Shown: piece by piece, positions 51,022 through 61,058 of the stretch
Numbering within the stretch: position 1 is the first letter of the stretch
Layout: each line of letters begins with the position of its first letter
From: CAZFHA01 sp964518595
GTDB lineage: Bacteria > Bacillota > Clostridia > Saccharofermentanales > Saccharofermentanaceae
Reading direction: 5' to 3'
Length of the DNA stretch: 64,000 nt
Assembly: GCA_964518595.1 (NCBI GenBank)
Contig: CAZFHA010000002.1
Span: forward strand, 62,001-126,000
The notes under the pieces: generated by a model
What the model was told of the DNA's origin: nothing
The model's database searches: none
Seen by the model: only the letters and a program-made list of their open reading frames with translations
Program-made: the position numbers and the translations under genes

Positions 51022-51912
51022 ATGAAATTAGAAATGATTGTTAATTCTCAAGAAGATGGAAAACCGGCCTATGAAGTTTTAGCGGCTCGCTTCCATATGT
51101 CTCGTTTGCTACTCAAAAGAATACGTCTATATGGTACTCTCCATGTGAATCAGATTCCAGTGCGGATGAAAGATCCTGTCTATAGAGATGATTCTATTGT
51201 GATTACTTATGAAGAAGAACGCGAGGCTGTGACCCTTCGTGAAGATTGCGATATTCCTATTCGCTTTGAGGATGATTGGTTGATTGTCTGTGAAAAACCT
51301 GCTGGGCTAGTGACTCACCCTTCTTGGCAGCACATGGATGACTCCCTGATTCAACGTCTTTCAAACCAAAGGCTCCATCCTGTTATGCGTCTGGACAGAG
51401 AAACCAGCGGTCTAATTGTTATTGCCAAAAATGGTTACGCCCACAATCTTGTGGCTAAGCTACCCATGGAAAAACATTATCTAGCCATTGTACATGGCAG
51501 ATTTTCTCCGGAAAATGGACGAATAGAAGCACCTATCGGAAGAAGTCCGGATTCAATTATGATTCGGGAAGTTCGAGAAGACGGACACCCCTCTGTCACC
51601 CACTACCAAACCCAAAGCTATGATGAGGACAAAGACATCTCTTTGGTGGAATTTATTTTGGAGACCGGACGCTGTCACCAAATCCGAGTTCATTCCCGTT
51701 ACTTGGGTCATCCCTTGGTGGGTGACGGACTGTATGGTCCTCGTTCTAATGATTATTATGATTCGAGTTTTAAGAATATTGCTGTTGATGAAGCCATTGG
51801 ACGTCAAGGGCTCCACGCCTCTTATCTAAGTTTCATTCATCCACTTTCAAAGGAAAAAATGACTTTTGAAAGTCCTTTACCAGCTGATATGCAGGCACTA
51901 CTTGATAGCTAG
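51022..51912 (+). CDS. RluA-family pseudouridine synthase
   Basis: 296 residues. A weak S4-like N-terminus (1-75), then the catalytic block RLDRETSGLIVIAKN (Asp about 120) and GRCHQIRVHSRYLGHP. It is a second family member, clearly different from the RluD-like gene at 42052. The target uridine is unknown; the family modifies rRNA or tRNA. An AAGGAAT site precedes the ATG. It converges with recN, with 3 bp between the stop codons. Confidence 0.9.
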   Translation: MKLEMIVNSQEDGKPAYEVLAARFHMSRLLLKRIRLYGTLHVNQIPVRMKDPVYRDDSIVITYEEEREAVTLREDCDIPIRFEDDWLIVCEKPAGLVTHPSWQHMDDSLIQRLSNQRLHPVMRLDRETSGLIVIAKNGYAHNLVAKLPMEKHYLAIVHGRFSPENGRIEAPIGRSPDSIMIREVREDGHPSVTHYQTQSYDEDKDISLVEFILETGRCHQIRVHSRYLGHPLVGDGLYGPRSNDYYDSSFKNIAVDEAIGRQGLHASYLSFIHPLSKEKMTFESPLPADMQALLDS

Positions 51913-51915
51913 AAG

Positions 51916-53607
51916 CTACCTTCTGTCGCTGTGGCGCTGGATTAAGGAAGCGGCTAGTTCCAAAGCTGTCTTATCTTTGGGGTCTCCTGATAATAGACGG
52001 GCGATTTCTTCCCGGCGGCTTTCGGTAGAAAGCTGTTCCAAGGTAGTATGAGTTCGTTGGTTTTCCGTGGTTTTACTAATGAAAAAATGTTGCTGGGCAG
52101 CAGCGGCAATCTGCGCCATATGGGTTACACATAGCACCTGATGCGTTGAAGCGATAGAGGAAAGTTTTTGTGCTACAACATCTGCTGTTTTCCCTGAAAT
52201 ACCGGCGTCTACTTCATCAAAAACTAAGGTAGGCGTATCATCTACTTCCGCCAAAATTTTCTTTATGGCTAGCATGATTCGTGAAGCCTCACCGCCAGAG
52301 GCGATTTTTGCTAGCGGTTTAGGTGGCTCTCCCGGGTTACTTGATAGCATAAAGCTGATATCGTCATAACCGGTGCGCGAAAAAAATCTTTCTTTGGGAC
52401 GCTTTTGGAAAATGACATCAAAGTTAGCACCGGCCATGCCTAAATCTTTAAGTTCTGCATTAATAGACTGCGTTAAGGTAGTGGCAACTTTCACTCTACT
52501 CTCGTGAAGTTTGTCTGCCTGTTGTAGTAATTCTTTTTCTAACTTGATTCGATTCTTATGGAGTTCTTCCAGAAAGGCTTCACTGGATAGGAGCTGGTGA
52601 TACTCTATCTCTACCTCCTTAAGGTACTGCTGCATGGCAGAGATGGTTTCTCCATATTTTGCCTTAAAGCGAAATAGTAAATCAAGCCGGGCATCAATTT
52701 CTGTCAGGGAATATTCCGGCTGTGCCGCTTTCTCTAAACTGGCATTAAGATCACTCTCCACTGCTTCCAGCTCGTATAATGCATCCTTAAGTTTTTCTAA
52801 GATGGGATTCATTTCGGGGTTAAGCTGGGCAACAGTATCTAGCCCATGAGCCGCCGTAAAGAGTTGCGCTAAAGGCGAATTAGGCTCCTGAAGATCCAGT
52901 GCTGCTAGAGCTAGTTGCATGTTGGCCTCCAGTTTCTGGAAGTTATTTAGCCTTTGCCTCTGTTCTTTGAGCGACTCTTCCTCGCCCTCTTTTAGGTTAG
53001 CCTGAGTCAATTCTTCGATCTGGTAAGCTAATAATTCGGCACGCCTGGTGCGAGCCGCCGGATCAAGACCTAGTGCCTTAATCTTTTCTAAGCATTCTTT
53101 GTACTCTGACAGGAGTATATGATAGCCGTCCATGAGGGATCTGATTTCTTGTCCCCCAAAGGAGTCTAAGAGTTGTTGATGGCGGGAGACAACAAAAATA
53201 TCCTGTTGATCATTCTGACCATGGATATCTACCAAGCGGGCTCCGATTTCTTTTAGAATCGATAGCGAAACCAATTTGCCATTAATTCGGGCTGTAGAAC
53301 GTCCGTCAAGGGTGATTTCCCGGCTGATAATCAGACAATCATCCTCTGCCTCTAGACCAAACTGGGACAGAAGTGGTTCTAAGTGAAGTTGATCTATCTG
53401 GTCAAAAAGCGCTTGAACAGAGGCCTTCGCCGAACCATGGCGAACACTGTCTTTGCCGATGCGCTCCCCTCTGATAGCCATCAGCGCGTCTATCAGTAAA
53501 GACTTACCGGCACCGGTTTCGCCGGTAATTACACATAAGCCGGTACCGGGTTCAAAATCTATCTGATCTAAGAGGGCAAAATTTGCGATTTCAAGCCTTC
53601 TAAGCAT
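51916..53607 (-). CDS. recN: DNA repair protein RecN
   Basis: 563 residues, SMC-like. N-terminal ATP site GETGAGKSLLIDALMAI, central coiled coils (about 150-380), C-terminal signature ASGGEASRIMLAIKKI with Walker B LVFDEVDAGISG. It acts early at double-strand breaks. It follows argR by 17 bp, the normal Firmicutes order. In sporulating relatives spoIVB and spo0A usually come next; here the neighbour is a convergent rRNA-modification gene. Confidence 0.95.
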   Translation of the reverse strand: MLRRLEIANFALLDQIDFEPGTGLCVITGETGAGKSLLIDALMAIRGERIGKDSVRHGSAKASVQALFDQIDQLHLEPLLSQFGLEAEDDCLIISREITLDGRSTARINGKLVSLSILKEIGARLVDIHGQNDQQDIFVVSRHQQLLDSFGGQEIRSLMDGYHILLSEYKECLEKIKALGLDPAARTRRAELLAYQIEELTQANLKEGEEESLKEQRQRLNNFQKLEANMQLALAALDLQEPNSPLAQLFTAAHGLDTVAQLNPEMNPILEKLKDALYELEAVESDLNASLEKAAQPEYSLTEIDARLDLLFRFKAKYGETISAMQQYLKEVEIEYHQLLSSEAFLEELHKNRIKLEKELLQQADKLHESRVKVATTLTQSINAELKDLGMAGANFDVIFQKRPKERFFSRTGYDDISFMLSSNPGEPPKPLAKIASGGEASRIMLAIKKILAEVDDTPTLVFDEVDAGISGKTADVVAQKLSSIASTHQVLCVTHMAQIAAAAQQHFFISKTTENQRTHTTLEQLSTESRREEIARLLSGDPKDKTALELAASLIQRHSDRR

Positions 53608-53624
53608 GCTTGTCTGTCTCCCTT

Positions 53625-54101
53625 TTAGAAATCTTTGCTTAAACGAACATTCATATCTCGGATGGTTTGAGCCAATGCCTCAGCCTCTTCTTTTCCAGAA
53701 GTAGCTACAAAAACCGTATCATCTCCGGCAATGGAACCAATTACCCCATGAAGTCGAATTGAGTCAAGGGCCGAAGCTGCCGCCTGTGCCATTCCCGGCA
53801 GTGTTTTGATAACTACAAGATTCATGGCGCATTCGCAGCTCAACAAAGACTGCGCAAAAACATTCAGTAGTCGTCCGGGAGCTACATCCCCAGTCCGATC
53901 TAAAACACTGTATTTGGTCTGGCCTGAAGCAGAGGTAATCTTAATAATGCCCAGCTCCTTGATATCTCTGGAGACCGTGGCTTGCGTAATATTGACCCCA
54001 TCCTTAATCAAGGCACTGACTAGATCTTCTTGGGTACTGATATCCTTTGAACGAATTAAACGTAAAATGCTCTCTTGGCGTTCGTTTTTAGTCATCTTCA
54101 T
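53625..54101 (-). CDS. argR: Arginine repressor ArgR/AhrC
   Basis: 158 residues. N-terminal winged helix (RQESILRLIRSKDISTQEDL, ATVSRDIKELGI) and C-terminal arginine-binding/hexamerisation domain (GTIAGDDT-type SIAGDDTVFVA). It regulates arginine genes; none are in the window. Start ATG 54101, 5 nt after GGGGGAG, overlaps nadK by 14 bp. Confidence 0.93.
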   Translation of the reverse strand: MKMTKNERQESILRLIRSKDISTQEDLVSALIKDGVNITQATVSRDIKELGIIKITSASGQTKYSVLDRTGDVAPGRLLNVFAQSLLSCECAMNLVVIKTLPGMAQAAASALDSIRLHGVIGSIAGDDTVFVATSGKEEAEALAQTIRDMNVRLSKDF

Positions 54102-54957
54102 AAAAACTCCCCCTGGCACGAATTTTCTTGCGAATGGTCTGATAAAAATTATTATAGCCCAGACGAGCCAGATACATTGGATTAGCAGCTTTAGAAATAT
54201 AAATCCGATCCATGGGTTCTAAAGCAATGTCATTTCTTCCGTCAAGGGATAAAATAGGCTGTTCTGAGAAATTGCCGATTCTGAGTTCTACTTGGCTTTC
54301 TTCACTGACCACATAACTACGATTATGCAGTGTATGGGGGCAAATGGGGGTAACGAGGAAAACATCCAGCTCTGGCTTAACAATTGGGCCACCGGCGGCC
54401 AGCGAATAGGCCGTGGAGCCGGTAGGTGTAGATAAGATAACACCGTCTCCGGATAAACGCTCAACATAATCTCCGTCAATAAATAGATCTAGTGTCAGCA
54501 CATGGAGTAAGTAACCTCTGGCAACTACCGCATCATTAAGACAGAGACCTGAACCTTTGGCTCTGCCCTCTTGATCTTCGACCCGAACCTCCAACTGGAT
54601 TCGTTTCTCAATGGTGAATTCGCCCTTCAACAGACGCTGAACAGCATCTTCGAATTGATCCGGCTGAATCTCCGGTAAAAAACCAATACTACCTAGATTG
54701 ACGCCAATAATGGGAATGCCTTTAGTATGATGTTCATGAGCGGCAGAAAGAAAAGTACCGTCACCGCCAATGCAGATGATGATATCGCAAGTTCCATAAT
54801 CACCAATCTTCAGAGCGGATTCACCGCCCAAAACAGAATGAGAATAGCTCTTATCTATAATCGCTTCACCACCGGCCGCCTTAATACTGGTGGCTGCTTG
54901 GCGGGCAAAGGTATAGTCTGGGTCTTTGTCTATATTGGATATAATCCCAAATTTCAT
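54088..54957 (-). CDS. nadK: NAD kinase
   Basis: 289 residues. GGDGTFLSAA (family GGDG motif, near 67), NLGSIGFLPE, and STPTGSTAYSLAAGGPI (NE/D and glycine-rich segment). It phosphorylates NAD to NADP. GGAG is 6 nt upstream of the ATG. In most Clostridia tlyA sits between dxs and nadK; here the 164-bp gap (54958-55121) holds no gene. Confidence 0.93.
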   Translation of the reverse strand: MKFGIISNIDKDPDYTFARQAATSIKAAGGEAIIDKSYSHSVLGGESALKIGDYGTCDIIICIGGDGTFLSAAHEHHTKGIPIIGVNLGSIGFLPEIQPDQFEDAVQRLLKGEFTIEKRIQLEVRVEDQEGRAKGSGLCLNDAVVARGYLLHVLTLDLFIDGDYVERLSGDGVILSTPTGSTAYSLAAGGPIVKPELDVFLVTPICPHTLHNRSYVVSEESQVELRIGNFSEQPILSLDGRNDIALEPMDRIYISKAANPMYLARLGYNNFYQTIRKKIRARGSFYEDD

Positions 54958-55121
54958 CCCTTTCTCCTAACCGTCATAGCAAGATTTCTGCCTAAGACAG
55001 ATTCTTGTATGATTATACATGTAAAAGTTTGAAAATTCACTATTGTATAGCCAAAGTTTGAAAATTAAACTCGTTATTTAAGGTGTGAGTATTTAAAAAC
55101 TCAAAGGCATAAGCCCCCAAT

Positions 55122-57017
55122 TCACCCAACCGCGGCTTCTTTTTCATAACGCTGATCCTTATGCAGCAGCTTAAGGCAAGCTTGGCTGATAGTTTCAGCA
55201 TCCAGTCCCTCTTTGTGAAATAGCTCCGCTCTCGTGCCTGCCGGAACAGGATGATCATCAATGCCGATGAAAGCGATGTCAGTTTTGAGATTGTGTTTAT
55301 GAAGTAGGAGTGAAACCGCAGCTCCCACCCCTTCATTAAACATGCCTTCTTCACAGACAAGTACAGGCCTGTGGGCAATGGCTTCCAAGATCGTCTCTTC
55401 ATCCAAGGGCTTCAGGCAACGTAGATCCAGTACGGTAGCAGAAATACCTTGCTGTTCTAAAAGGGATAAGCTCTTCATAACCTCTGCTGCCATAAAGCCT
55501 ACAGTTAATATGGTAATATCAGAGCCTTTATGTAAATATTGTGCCTTAGTCACTGGTATGCTGGGCAAAACGCCTAGATCAACTTCGGCGGCTCTAGGAT
55601 AACGAATTGCTACCGGGCCTTTATTTTCTAAGATAGCATAACGCAGCATTAACTTTAATTCGCCATAGTCACGGGGGGCAAAAACTGTGAATCCAGGCAT
55701 AGCAAGGAGAATGGGCAAATCATAGATGCCCTGATGGGTCTCCCCGTCCGGCCCAACAATTCCCGCCCGGTCAATGGCAAAAACCACATGGAGGTTTTGC
55801 AGTGCCACATCATGAAGCAGCTGATCGAAGCCTCTTTGCAAAAAAGTTGAATAAAGAGCAACTACCGGGATTAAACCATTGGCGGCCATCCCTGCCGCCA
55901 TGGTGATACAGTGACCCTCGGCAATACCTACATCAAAGAAGCGCCGTTTGTAGTGGGCACGGAACAGATCCAGACCGGTACTGGTCATCATCGCCGCACA
56001 AATGGCTACTACCTTAGGTTCCTCGGCGGCCAACTCTACCAGTGTTTCGCCAAAAGCGCTGGTAAAACTGGAACCGCTTACAGCTTTACAGCCTGCTTCC
56101 GTATCAAAGGGGGCAACGCCATGATATTGGGAAGGCATGGCTTCCGCATAATCATACCCCTTGCCCTTTTGGGTGCAAACGTGGAGAAGAACCGGTTCGT
56201 TAATGTCTTCAACAGTCTTCAAAAAACGCAACAAGGTAGGCAGATCATGACCGTCAATGGGGCCATAGTAGCGAAAGCCCAGATCTTCAAAAATCACCGG
56301 ATGCTTCCGACGCAGTGCAATCCGCAAAGTATCTTTCATAAAGGCTAAGAAACGATAGGTTAAGGAGCCGAGAACCGGAATTTTTTTCATGAATTTTTCT
56401 GCCCGGCGTTTGGCTCGGATATAACGTGCCGAGGAGCGCGCTGAAGCTAGGTGGCGAGAAATTCCGCCCACATTCTGGTCAATGGACATCTGATTGTCAT
56501 TTAAAATTACAATTAAATTTTCCCGGAATTGTCCGGCGTCATTTAGGGCTTCGTAAGCCATACCATTGGTAAGAGCCCCATCACCGATGACGGCAATTAC
56601 CCGTCCCGACTCACCCTTAAGGTGCTTGGCACGTAACAGCCCCAAGGCAGCAGAAATAGAGGTGCTGCTATGACCTGTATCAAAAAAGTCATATTCACTT
56701 TCACTGCGACGGGGGAAACCGGCTAGCCCCTCATATTGTCGTAAGGTGCTGAACTCATTATAACGACCGGTCAAAAGCTTATAGGCATAACACTGATGCC
56801 CTACATCCCAGACAATCTGGTCTTCCTTAAAGTTAAAGGTCTGAACCAGTGCCAGAGTCAACTCAACAACACCCAAATTAGAGGAAAGGTGCCCTCCGTT
56901 TTTGGATACTCGTTCAATAATTGTTTGACGCAGTTCCTCGGCCAGAATATATAATTCGTCAATGGATAAGTTTTCGAGCTCGGCCGGGTCCTGGATTTGA
57001 TCTAATCTTTTACCCAT
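55122..57017 (-). CDS. dxs: 1-deoxy-D-xylulose-5-phosphate synthase
   Basis: 631 residues, full length. Thiamine-diphosphate motif GDGALTNGMAYEALNDAG, then GPIDGHDL, and the transketolase pyrimidine domain with FDVGIAEGHCITMAAGMA and RAGIVGPDGETHQG. First step of the MEP isoprenoid pathway; it feeds IspA, encoded 14 bp upstream. Confidence 0.96.
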   Translation of the reverse strand: MGKRLDQIQDPAELENLSIDELYILAEELRQTIIERVSKNGGHLSSNLGVVELTLALVQTFNFKEDQIVWDVGHQCYAYKLLTGRYNEFSTLRQYEGLAGFPRRSESEYDFFDTGHSSTSISAALGLLRAKHLKGESGRVIAVIGDGALTNGMAYEALNDAGQFRENLIVILNDNQMSIDQNVGGISRHLASARSSARYIRAKRRAEKFMKKIPVLGSLTYRFLAFMKDTLRIALRRKHPVIFEDLGFRYYGPIDGHDLPTLLRFLKTVEDINEPVLLHVCTQKGKGYDYAEAMPSQYHGVAPFDTEAGCKAVSGSSFTSAFGETLVELAAEEPKVVAICAAMMTSTGLDLFRAHYKRRFFDVGIAEGHCITMAAGMAANGLIPVVALYSTFLQRGFDQLLHDVALQNLHVVFAIDRAGIVGPDGETHQGIYDLPILLAMPGFTVFAPRDYGELKLMLRYAILENKGPVAIRYPRAAEVDLGVLPSIPVTKAQYLHKGSDITILTVGFMAAEVMKSLSLLEQQGISATVLDLRCLKPLDEETILEAIAHRPVLVCEEGMFNEGVGAAVSLLLHKHNLKTDIAFIGIDDHPVPAGTRAELFHKEGLDAETISQACLKLLHKDQRYEKEAAVG

Positions 57018-57031
57018 ATATCTTTAATTTC

Positions 57032-57958
57032 CTATTTGTCGCGATGTAGCAAATAACTGTTCAAATCGCGTAAAAATGCTGTATTGTAACCTAGTTGTGA
57101 AAGCTGTTCCAAGGCATCTTCGGCAGAAGTAATTTCCCACTGTAAAAACAGCTTAGCCTTTTCAAGACCGTAAAGAGTTACAAAGGTCGACTTATTACTG
57201 TCTTGATCCTTGCCAATAGATTTACCTAGCGTCTCCTTAGTAGAAACAACATCCAAAATATCATCTTTGATTTGAAAAGCTAAACCTAAATGATCGGCAA
57301 ACTTTTCTAATATAGTATACACCTGATCTTCGCCTTTGTTTGCAAGTATTACCGGAGTTAAAATTGCTGCCTTAAGCAGACAGCCGGTTTTAAGCCGGTG
57401 TAAGCGAAGTAAAGTGGTTTCGTCAACCTTTTGATTCTCGGCCCAAAGATCGAGACTTTGTCCGCCGATCATGCCTTTAAAACCTGCCATTTGTGCAATC
57501 AACGCCCCGGCTTTGGCTGAGGCACCATCGACAGTAGCCTTGAAAATTACTTCGTAGGCACGGTTTAGGAGAGCATCTCCAGCCAGAAGAGCATAGGCTT
57601 CATTAAATTTTACGTGACAGGTGGGTTTTCCTCTTCTCATGTCATCATTATCCATGCAAGGCAAGTCATCATGAATCAGGGAATAGGTGTGTATCATTTC
57701 TAAGGCGGCGGCGAAAGGCATCGCCTGACTTTTTTCTAAACCCAAAAGCTCAGCTACCGCTAAAATCAGAACCGGGCGGATTCTCTTACCGCCGGCCATT
57801 AAACTATAGAGTGAAGCTTGGACAGGAATGAGACTGGAGCAACTTTCATCATTGGCGCCAAAATAGCATGCTAAATTATTCTCAACAGATTGTTGGTAGG
57901 CAAGTAACTGCTCTGAAAAACCAATAGGCTCAGCCTGTTTCAGCTCTGTTGTAGACAT
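57032..57958 (-). CDS. ispA: Polyprenyl synthetase (farnesyl diphosphate synthase type)
   Basis: 308 residues. First Asp-rich motif DDLPCMDNDDMRRG, second FQIKDDILDV, plus GGKRIRP. It condenses isopentenyl units to C15 diphosphate. It lies between xseB (2 bp) and dxs (14 bp). Confidence 0.93.
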   Translation of the reverse strand: MSTTELKQAEPIGFSEQLLAYQQSVENNLACYFGANDESCSSLIPVQASLYSLMAGGKRIRPVLILAVAELLGLEKSQAMPFAAALEMIHTYSLIHDDLPCMDNDDMRRGKPTCHVKFNEAYALLAGDALLNRAYEVIFKATVDGASAKAGALIAQMAGFKGMIGGQSLDLWAENQKVDETTLLRLHRLKTGCLLKAAILTPVILANKGEDQVYTILEKFADHLGLAFQIKDDILDVVSTKETLGKSIGKDQDSNKSTFVTLYGLEKAKLFLQWEITSAEDALEQLSQLGYNTAFLRDLNSYLLHRDK

Positions 57959-57960
57959 AT

Positions 57961-58224
57961 TTACTCCCTCTGCATCTGCTCTAAGGGAAGAGCAGCGCTT
58001 CCTTCTTCTAGTGGGTTCTCTTTAGAACCGGTCAAGATAGCAACGCGCTTTTCGATGTCCTCTAAACGTGCACTGCATAGCTTGGACAAATAGACACCTC
58101 TTTGAAAAAGCAGAATTGATTCGTCAAGGCTACTATCACCGCTATCCAGTTTGCGGACAATCTCTTCTAAGGCTTTCATTGCTTCTTCAAAAGTAAGCTT
58201 ATCATATTCTTCAAAATTATTCAT
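57961..58224 (-). CDS. xseB: Exodeoxyribonuclease VII small subunit
   Basis: 87 residues. TFEEAMKALEEIVRKLDSGD and SLDESILLFQRGVYLSKLC are the full family signature. It forms exonuclease VII with XseA; its gene overlaps xseA by 8 bp. Confidence 0.95.
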   Translation of the reverse strand: MNNFEEYDKLTFEEAMKALEEIVRKLDSGDSSLDESILLFQRGVYLSKLCSARLEDIEKRVAILTGSKENPLEEGSAALPLEQMQRE

Positions 58225-59434
58225 GTTTTACGACCTCACTTTTCGCTAATACTTCACAGGCCAGCTGTCCATCAGCCAGCTGTAAAGAAAAGTTTTGTCC
58301 TACTTCCACTTGATTCACAGAGGTGATGCAATGTTTTGTATCTATATCACTGGCTAAACTATAGCCTCTTTTCAGCACTTTCAGAGGGCTCAAAGCGTCA
58401 AGTCCGGCAATTAGGCTACCCAGCCGACTTTTGGCACTGTCCTGTTGCTTGGAAAGGCCATGTTGGAGTTTAAGTGTCAGAGTATCAAGGCGCTGGCTCT
58501 CAGCTTCCAAACGCCGTAAAGGCGAACGTAGTGCTTGGCTGGCGGACAATTGCAAAAGTCGATTGCGCTTATGAGTCACTTGATGGAGGAGATTTTTACT
58601 AAGCCTCTCTTCAAGCCGATTAATTTGTAAAAGTAGTTCGTTCTTTACCGGCATAACGATCTCAGCAGCGGCTGAGGGTGTTGGTGCTCTCATATCGCTA
58701 ACAAAATCACAAATCGTAAAGTCTGTTTCGTGACCAACTGCTGAAATGATAGGTATTTGAGAGGCGAAAATTTGGCGGGCTAGGAATTCGTCATTAAAGC
58801 ACCACAGGTCTTCCATCGAACCACCACCACGTGCCACAATAATAACATCTACATTTTGTTTTTGGTTGAACCAAGTAATTCCCGCCGCTAATTCCTTAGC
58901 AGCACTTTCACCTTGAACCGCAGAAGGATAAAGTAGAAGATTGAAATTGGGAAAGCGACGGCTCAGGACATGAATGATGTCTTGAATAACGGCGCCCTTA
59001 GGTGAACTAACTACACCGATACGGTTAGGTAAAAAGGGTAAGGGCTTCTTATGCGCCGGATCGAACAACCCCTCTGCGCTAAGACGAGCCTTGAGCTTTT
59101 CAAAGGCGGCATGAAGATCACCGACCCCTTCCCGTTCCATGGTATAAACCACTAACTGGAAACGTCCGTCTCGGCCGTAAAGAGTAGCCCTAGCCTTAAT
59201 GACCACGGCTGAGCCGTTTTCCGGATTAAAGTCGATTTGAGAGGCATTGCCGCGAAAAGCAACACAATTTACCTGGGCTTCTTTGTCCTTCAAGGTAAAG
59301 TACCAGTGGCCAGAAGGATATTTTTTAAAACCGGAAATTTCACCTCTAACAGTGACAGCAGAAAGTATTGGATCGGTCTCCATAAGATTACTCACATAGT
59401 TGTTCAAATCTTTTACAGACCAAATGCCACTCAT
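58217..59434 (-). CDS. xseA: Exodeoxyribonuclease VII large subunit
   Basis: 405 residues. N-terminal OB fold (VRGEISGFKKYPSGHWYFTL), catalytic domain with VIIVARGGGSMEDLWCFNDE and SAVGHETDFTICDFVSD, and a C-terminal coiled coil. It degrades single-stranded DNA to oligonucleotides. It overlaps nusB by 4 bp; folD, often found between them, is absent. Confidence 0.95.
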   Translation of the reverse strand: MSGIWSVKDLNNYVSNLMETDPILSAVTVRGEISGFKKYPSGHWYFTLKDKEAQVNCVAFRGNASQIDFNPENGSAVVIKARATLYGRDGRFQLVVYTMEREGVGDLHAAFEKLKARLSAEGLFDPAHKKPLPFLPNRIGVVSSPKGAVIQDIIHVLSRRFPNFNLLLYPSAVQGESAAKELAAGITWFNQKQNVDVIIVARGGGSMEDLWCFNDEFLARQIFASQIPIISAVGHETDFTICDFVSDMRAPTPSAAAEIVMPVKNELLLQINRLEERLSKNLLHQVTHKRNRLLQLSASQALRSPLRRLEAESQRLDTLTLKLQHGLSKQQDSAKSRLGSLIAGLDALSPLKVLKRGYSLASDIDTKHCITSVNQVEVGQNFSLQLADGQLACEVLAKSEVVKHE

Positions 59435-59835
59435 GCCTTTTCTCCAGTGGGAATTTTGCCTAAAATAGCGTTAATATAACTTTTGGATTCTTCTGTGCTG
59501 TAGCGTTTTGCTAACACCACAGCTTCGCTGATGGCAACATTAACCGGGACATCTTTGCTTTGACTGATCTCATAGCAGGCCATTCGCAAGATCACCAGAT
59601 CAACCTTCGGTAGTCGCTCTATCTTCCAGCCCTTCAGTAAAGGCGAATATAGCTCATCTAATTCACTGCGACGTGAAGTCACACCGCTAACAATTTCATC
59701 GAAGAAAATAGTATCTTCTGGAGACAGGGGATATTCACCTAAAAAAATGTCCCGTTGTACTTTCGGGTCATCCTTTCTGATCTCCATTTGATATAGTAAT
59801 TTGAAGGCGGATTCCCGCGCTTCGCGTCTGCTCAT
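59431..59835 (-). CDS. nusB: Transcription antitermination factor NusB
   Basis: 134 residues. REARESAFKLLYQMEI at the N-terminus and VPVNVAISEAVVLAKRYS, then KSYINAILGKI. All-helical RNA-binding protein acting with NusE on rRNA operons. It overlaps the DUF2273 gene by 4 bp (ATGA). Confidence 0.94.
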   Translation of the reverse strand: MSRREARESAFKLLYQMEIRKDDPKVQRDIFLGEYPLSPEDTIFFDEIVSGVTSRRSELDELYSPLLKGWKIERLPKVDLVILRMACYEISQSKDVPVNVAISEAVVLAKRYSTEESKSYINAILGKIPTGEKA

Positions 59836-60068
59836 CTGAACCTCCCTGGGGGAATTAATTTATCTAAAAAGTTCTTTAATTTTTCTTTGTCGGAAAAGAT
59901 CCGCACGCCGATAAAGTAACCAATCAGCGTAATAATAAGAATGAAAAGGGTCTTAAAGAAACCGAAGAGAACCAAAAGTAAAGCCAGCCCGAAACCACCT
60001 AAGGCACCAATTAGGCCGGCATTCCTGTCTTTTAGCATTTCCAGCAAACGAACAAATAATTGTCTCAT
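59832..60068 (-). CDS. DUF2273 small membrane protein
   Basis: 78 residues with two membrane helices around GALGGFGLALLLVLFGFFKT and a short basic tail (DEKEKL..LDKLIPPGRFR type). It is the usual companion of Asp23/AmaP genes; the function is unknown, probably an envelope-associated part of that module. It is 2 bp from the AmaP gene. Confidence 0.85.
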   Translation of the reverse strand: MRQLFVRLLEMLKDRNAGLIGALGGFGLALLLVLFGFFKTLFILIITLIGYFIGVRIFSDKEKLKNFLDKLIPPGRFR

Positions 60069-60070
60069 GC

Positions 60071-60625
60071 TTATCTCTCAACCCTTGCAACCACTGGTTC
60101 TACCCGGCTTACTCTCACGGATACGGCTTCTACAGAAATTCCGGTATAACGTTCGATATCTTTCTTGACCCGCTCCTGAACCTTGGACATCATGGCCGGT
60201 ACTTCAACGTTGGAGTATAGTACTACCACTAAACGAACCTTGATAGCATCTTTCTTTCCGGCAAAAACATGTGCTTTGGCTGATTTGATTCCTACCTGGG
60301 CACTCTTAGCGGAATTAAGGGCGATACTTTCGATTGCGTCAACACCAATATCCACGGAGCCAATATCCGTTTCCCGGATACGGGTACGGCTTAAGCGTCC
60401 AGAAAGAATTCCGTAAGTAATGGTAAAAACCGTTGAGCCTAATAGAAAGACTAAGAAGGTGAAAAACAGCCACTTGATACTACTGTCATCAGCGATAATG
60501 GCGGCAATAGAAGTGAGAATGCTGGTGAGTAAACGCTGGTCTATAAACGTATATAGAAAAACCAAAGACAGCATCGCCAGAAGAAACGCATATATAACGA
60601 TTAATACCCTGATGGGCCTGCTCAT
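60071..60625 (-). CDS. amaP: Alkaline-shock membrane anchor protein AmaP
   Basis: 184 residues. Two N-terminal membrane helices (about 5-25 and 45-70), then a cytosolic Asp23-like part (AKSAQVGIKSAKAHVFAGKK, VPAMMSKVQERVKKDIERYT). In Staphylococcus AmaP tethers Asp23 to the membrane. ATG 60625 (GAGGAG 8 nt upstream) overlaps the stop of the Asp23 gene as ATGA. Confidence 0.85.
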   Translation of the reverse strand: MSRPIRVLIVIYAFLLAMLSLVFLYTFIDQRLLTSILTSIAAIIADDSSIKWLFFTFLVFLLGSTVFTITYGILSGRLSRTRIRETDIGSVDIGVDAIESIALNSAKSAQVGIKSAKAHVFAGKKDAIKVRLVVVLYSNVEVPAMMSKVQERVKKDIERYTGISVEAVSVRVSRVEPVVARVER

Positions 60626-61002
60626 AGTGAAGGCTCCTCTCTCGTGACTACGCCGCAAACATGGACATCTACAGCTTCTACAACTAGCCCTGTATATTTC
60701 TCAACATCTTCTTTAACTTTTTCCTGAATCGCCCAAGCTACTTCTGGGATAATCATACCATAATAGACAATGGGGAAGATAGTGATAGATACGAAGCCTT
60801 CGTTAGTTTCGTGAAAAACAACTTTTACCCCTTTGCCCTCATGGACGACGCCCAAATATTCTTTAAGAGCAACGCCAGAGGAAGGCTTAAGCCTAGCCAC
60901 CCCTTCGGATTTCAGGGCAGCTTCGGCGGCATACTGGGCAACAAACCCCTGAGACATGGAACGTTCGCCTTTGATTGTCTCAGGGATAAAACTATCACTC
61001 AT
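60622..61002 (-). CDS. Asp23/Gls24 family envelope stress protein
   Basis: 126 residues. GFVAQYAAEAALKSEGVARL and VYYGMIIPEVAWAIQEKVKE, then KYTGLVVEAVDVHVCGV are typical. It forms membrane-associated assemblies via AmaP, encoded next. In Bacillus the homologue (yqhY) is preceded by accBC and the spoIIIA operon; here efp is only 56 bp upstream. Confidence 0.9.
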   Translation of the reverse strand: MSDSFIPETIKGERSMSQGFVAQYAAEAALKSEGVARLKPSSGVALKEYLGVVHEGKGVKVVFHETNEGFVSITIFPIVYYGMIIPEVAWAIQEKVKEDVEKYTGLVVEAVDVHVCGVVTREEPSL

Positions 61003-61058
61003 CTTCTTATCCTCTATTTTGTGCGGTTATCAACCTCATATTCGGCATTGTCTCCGAA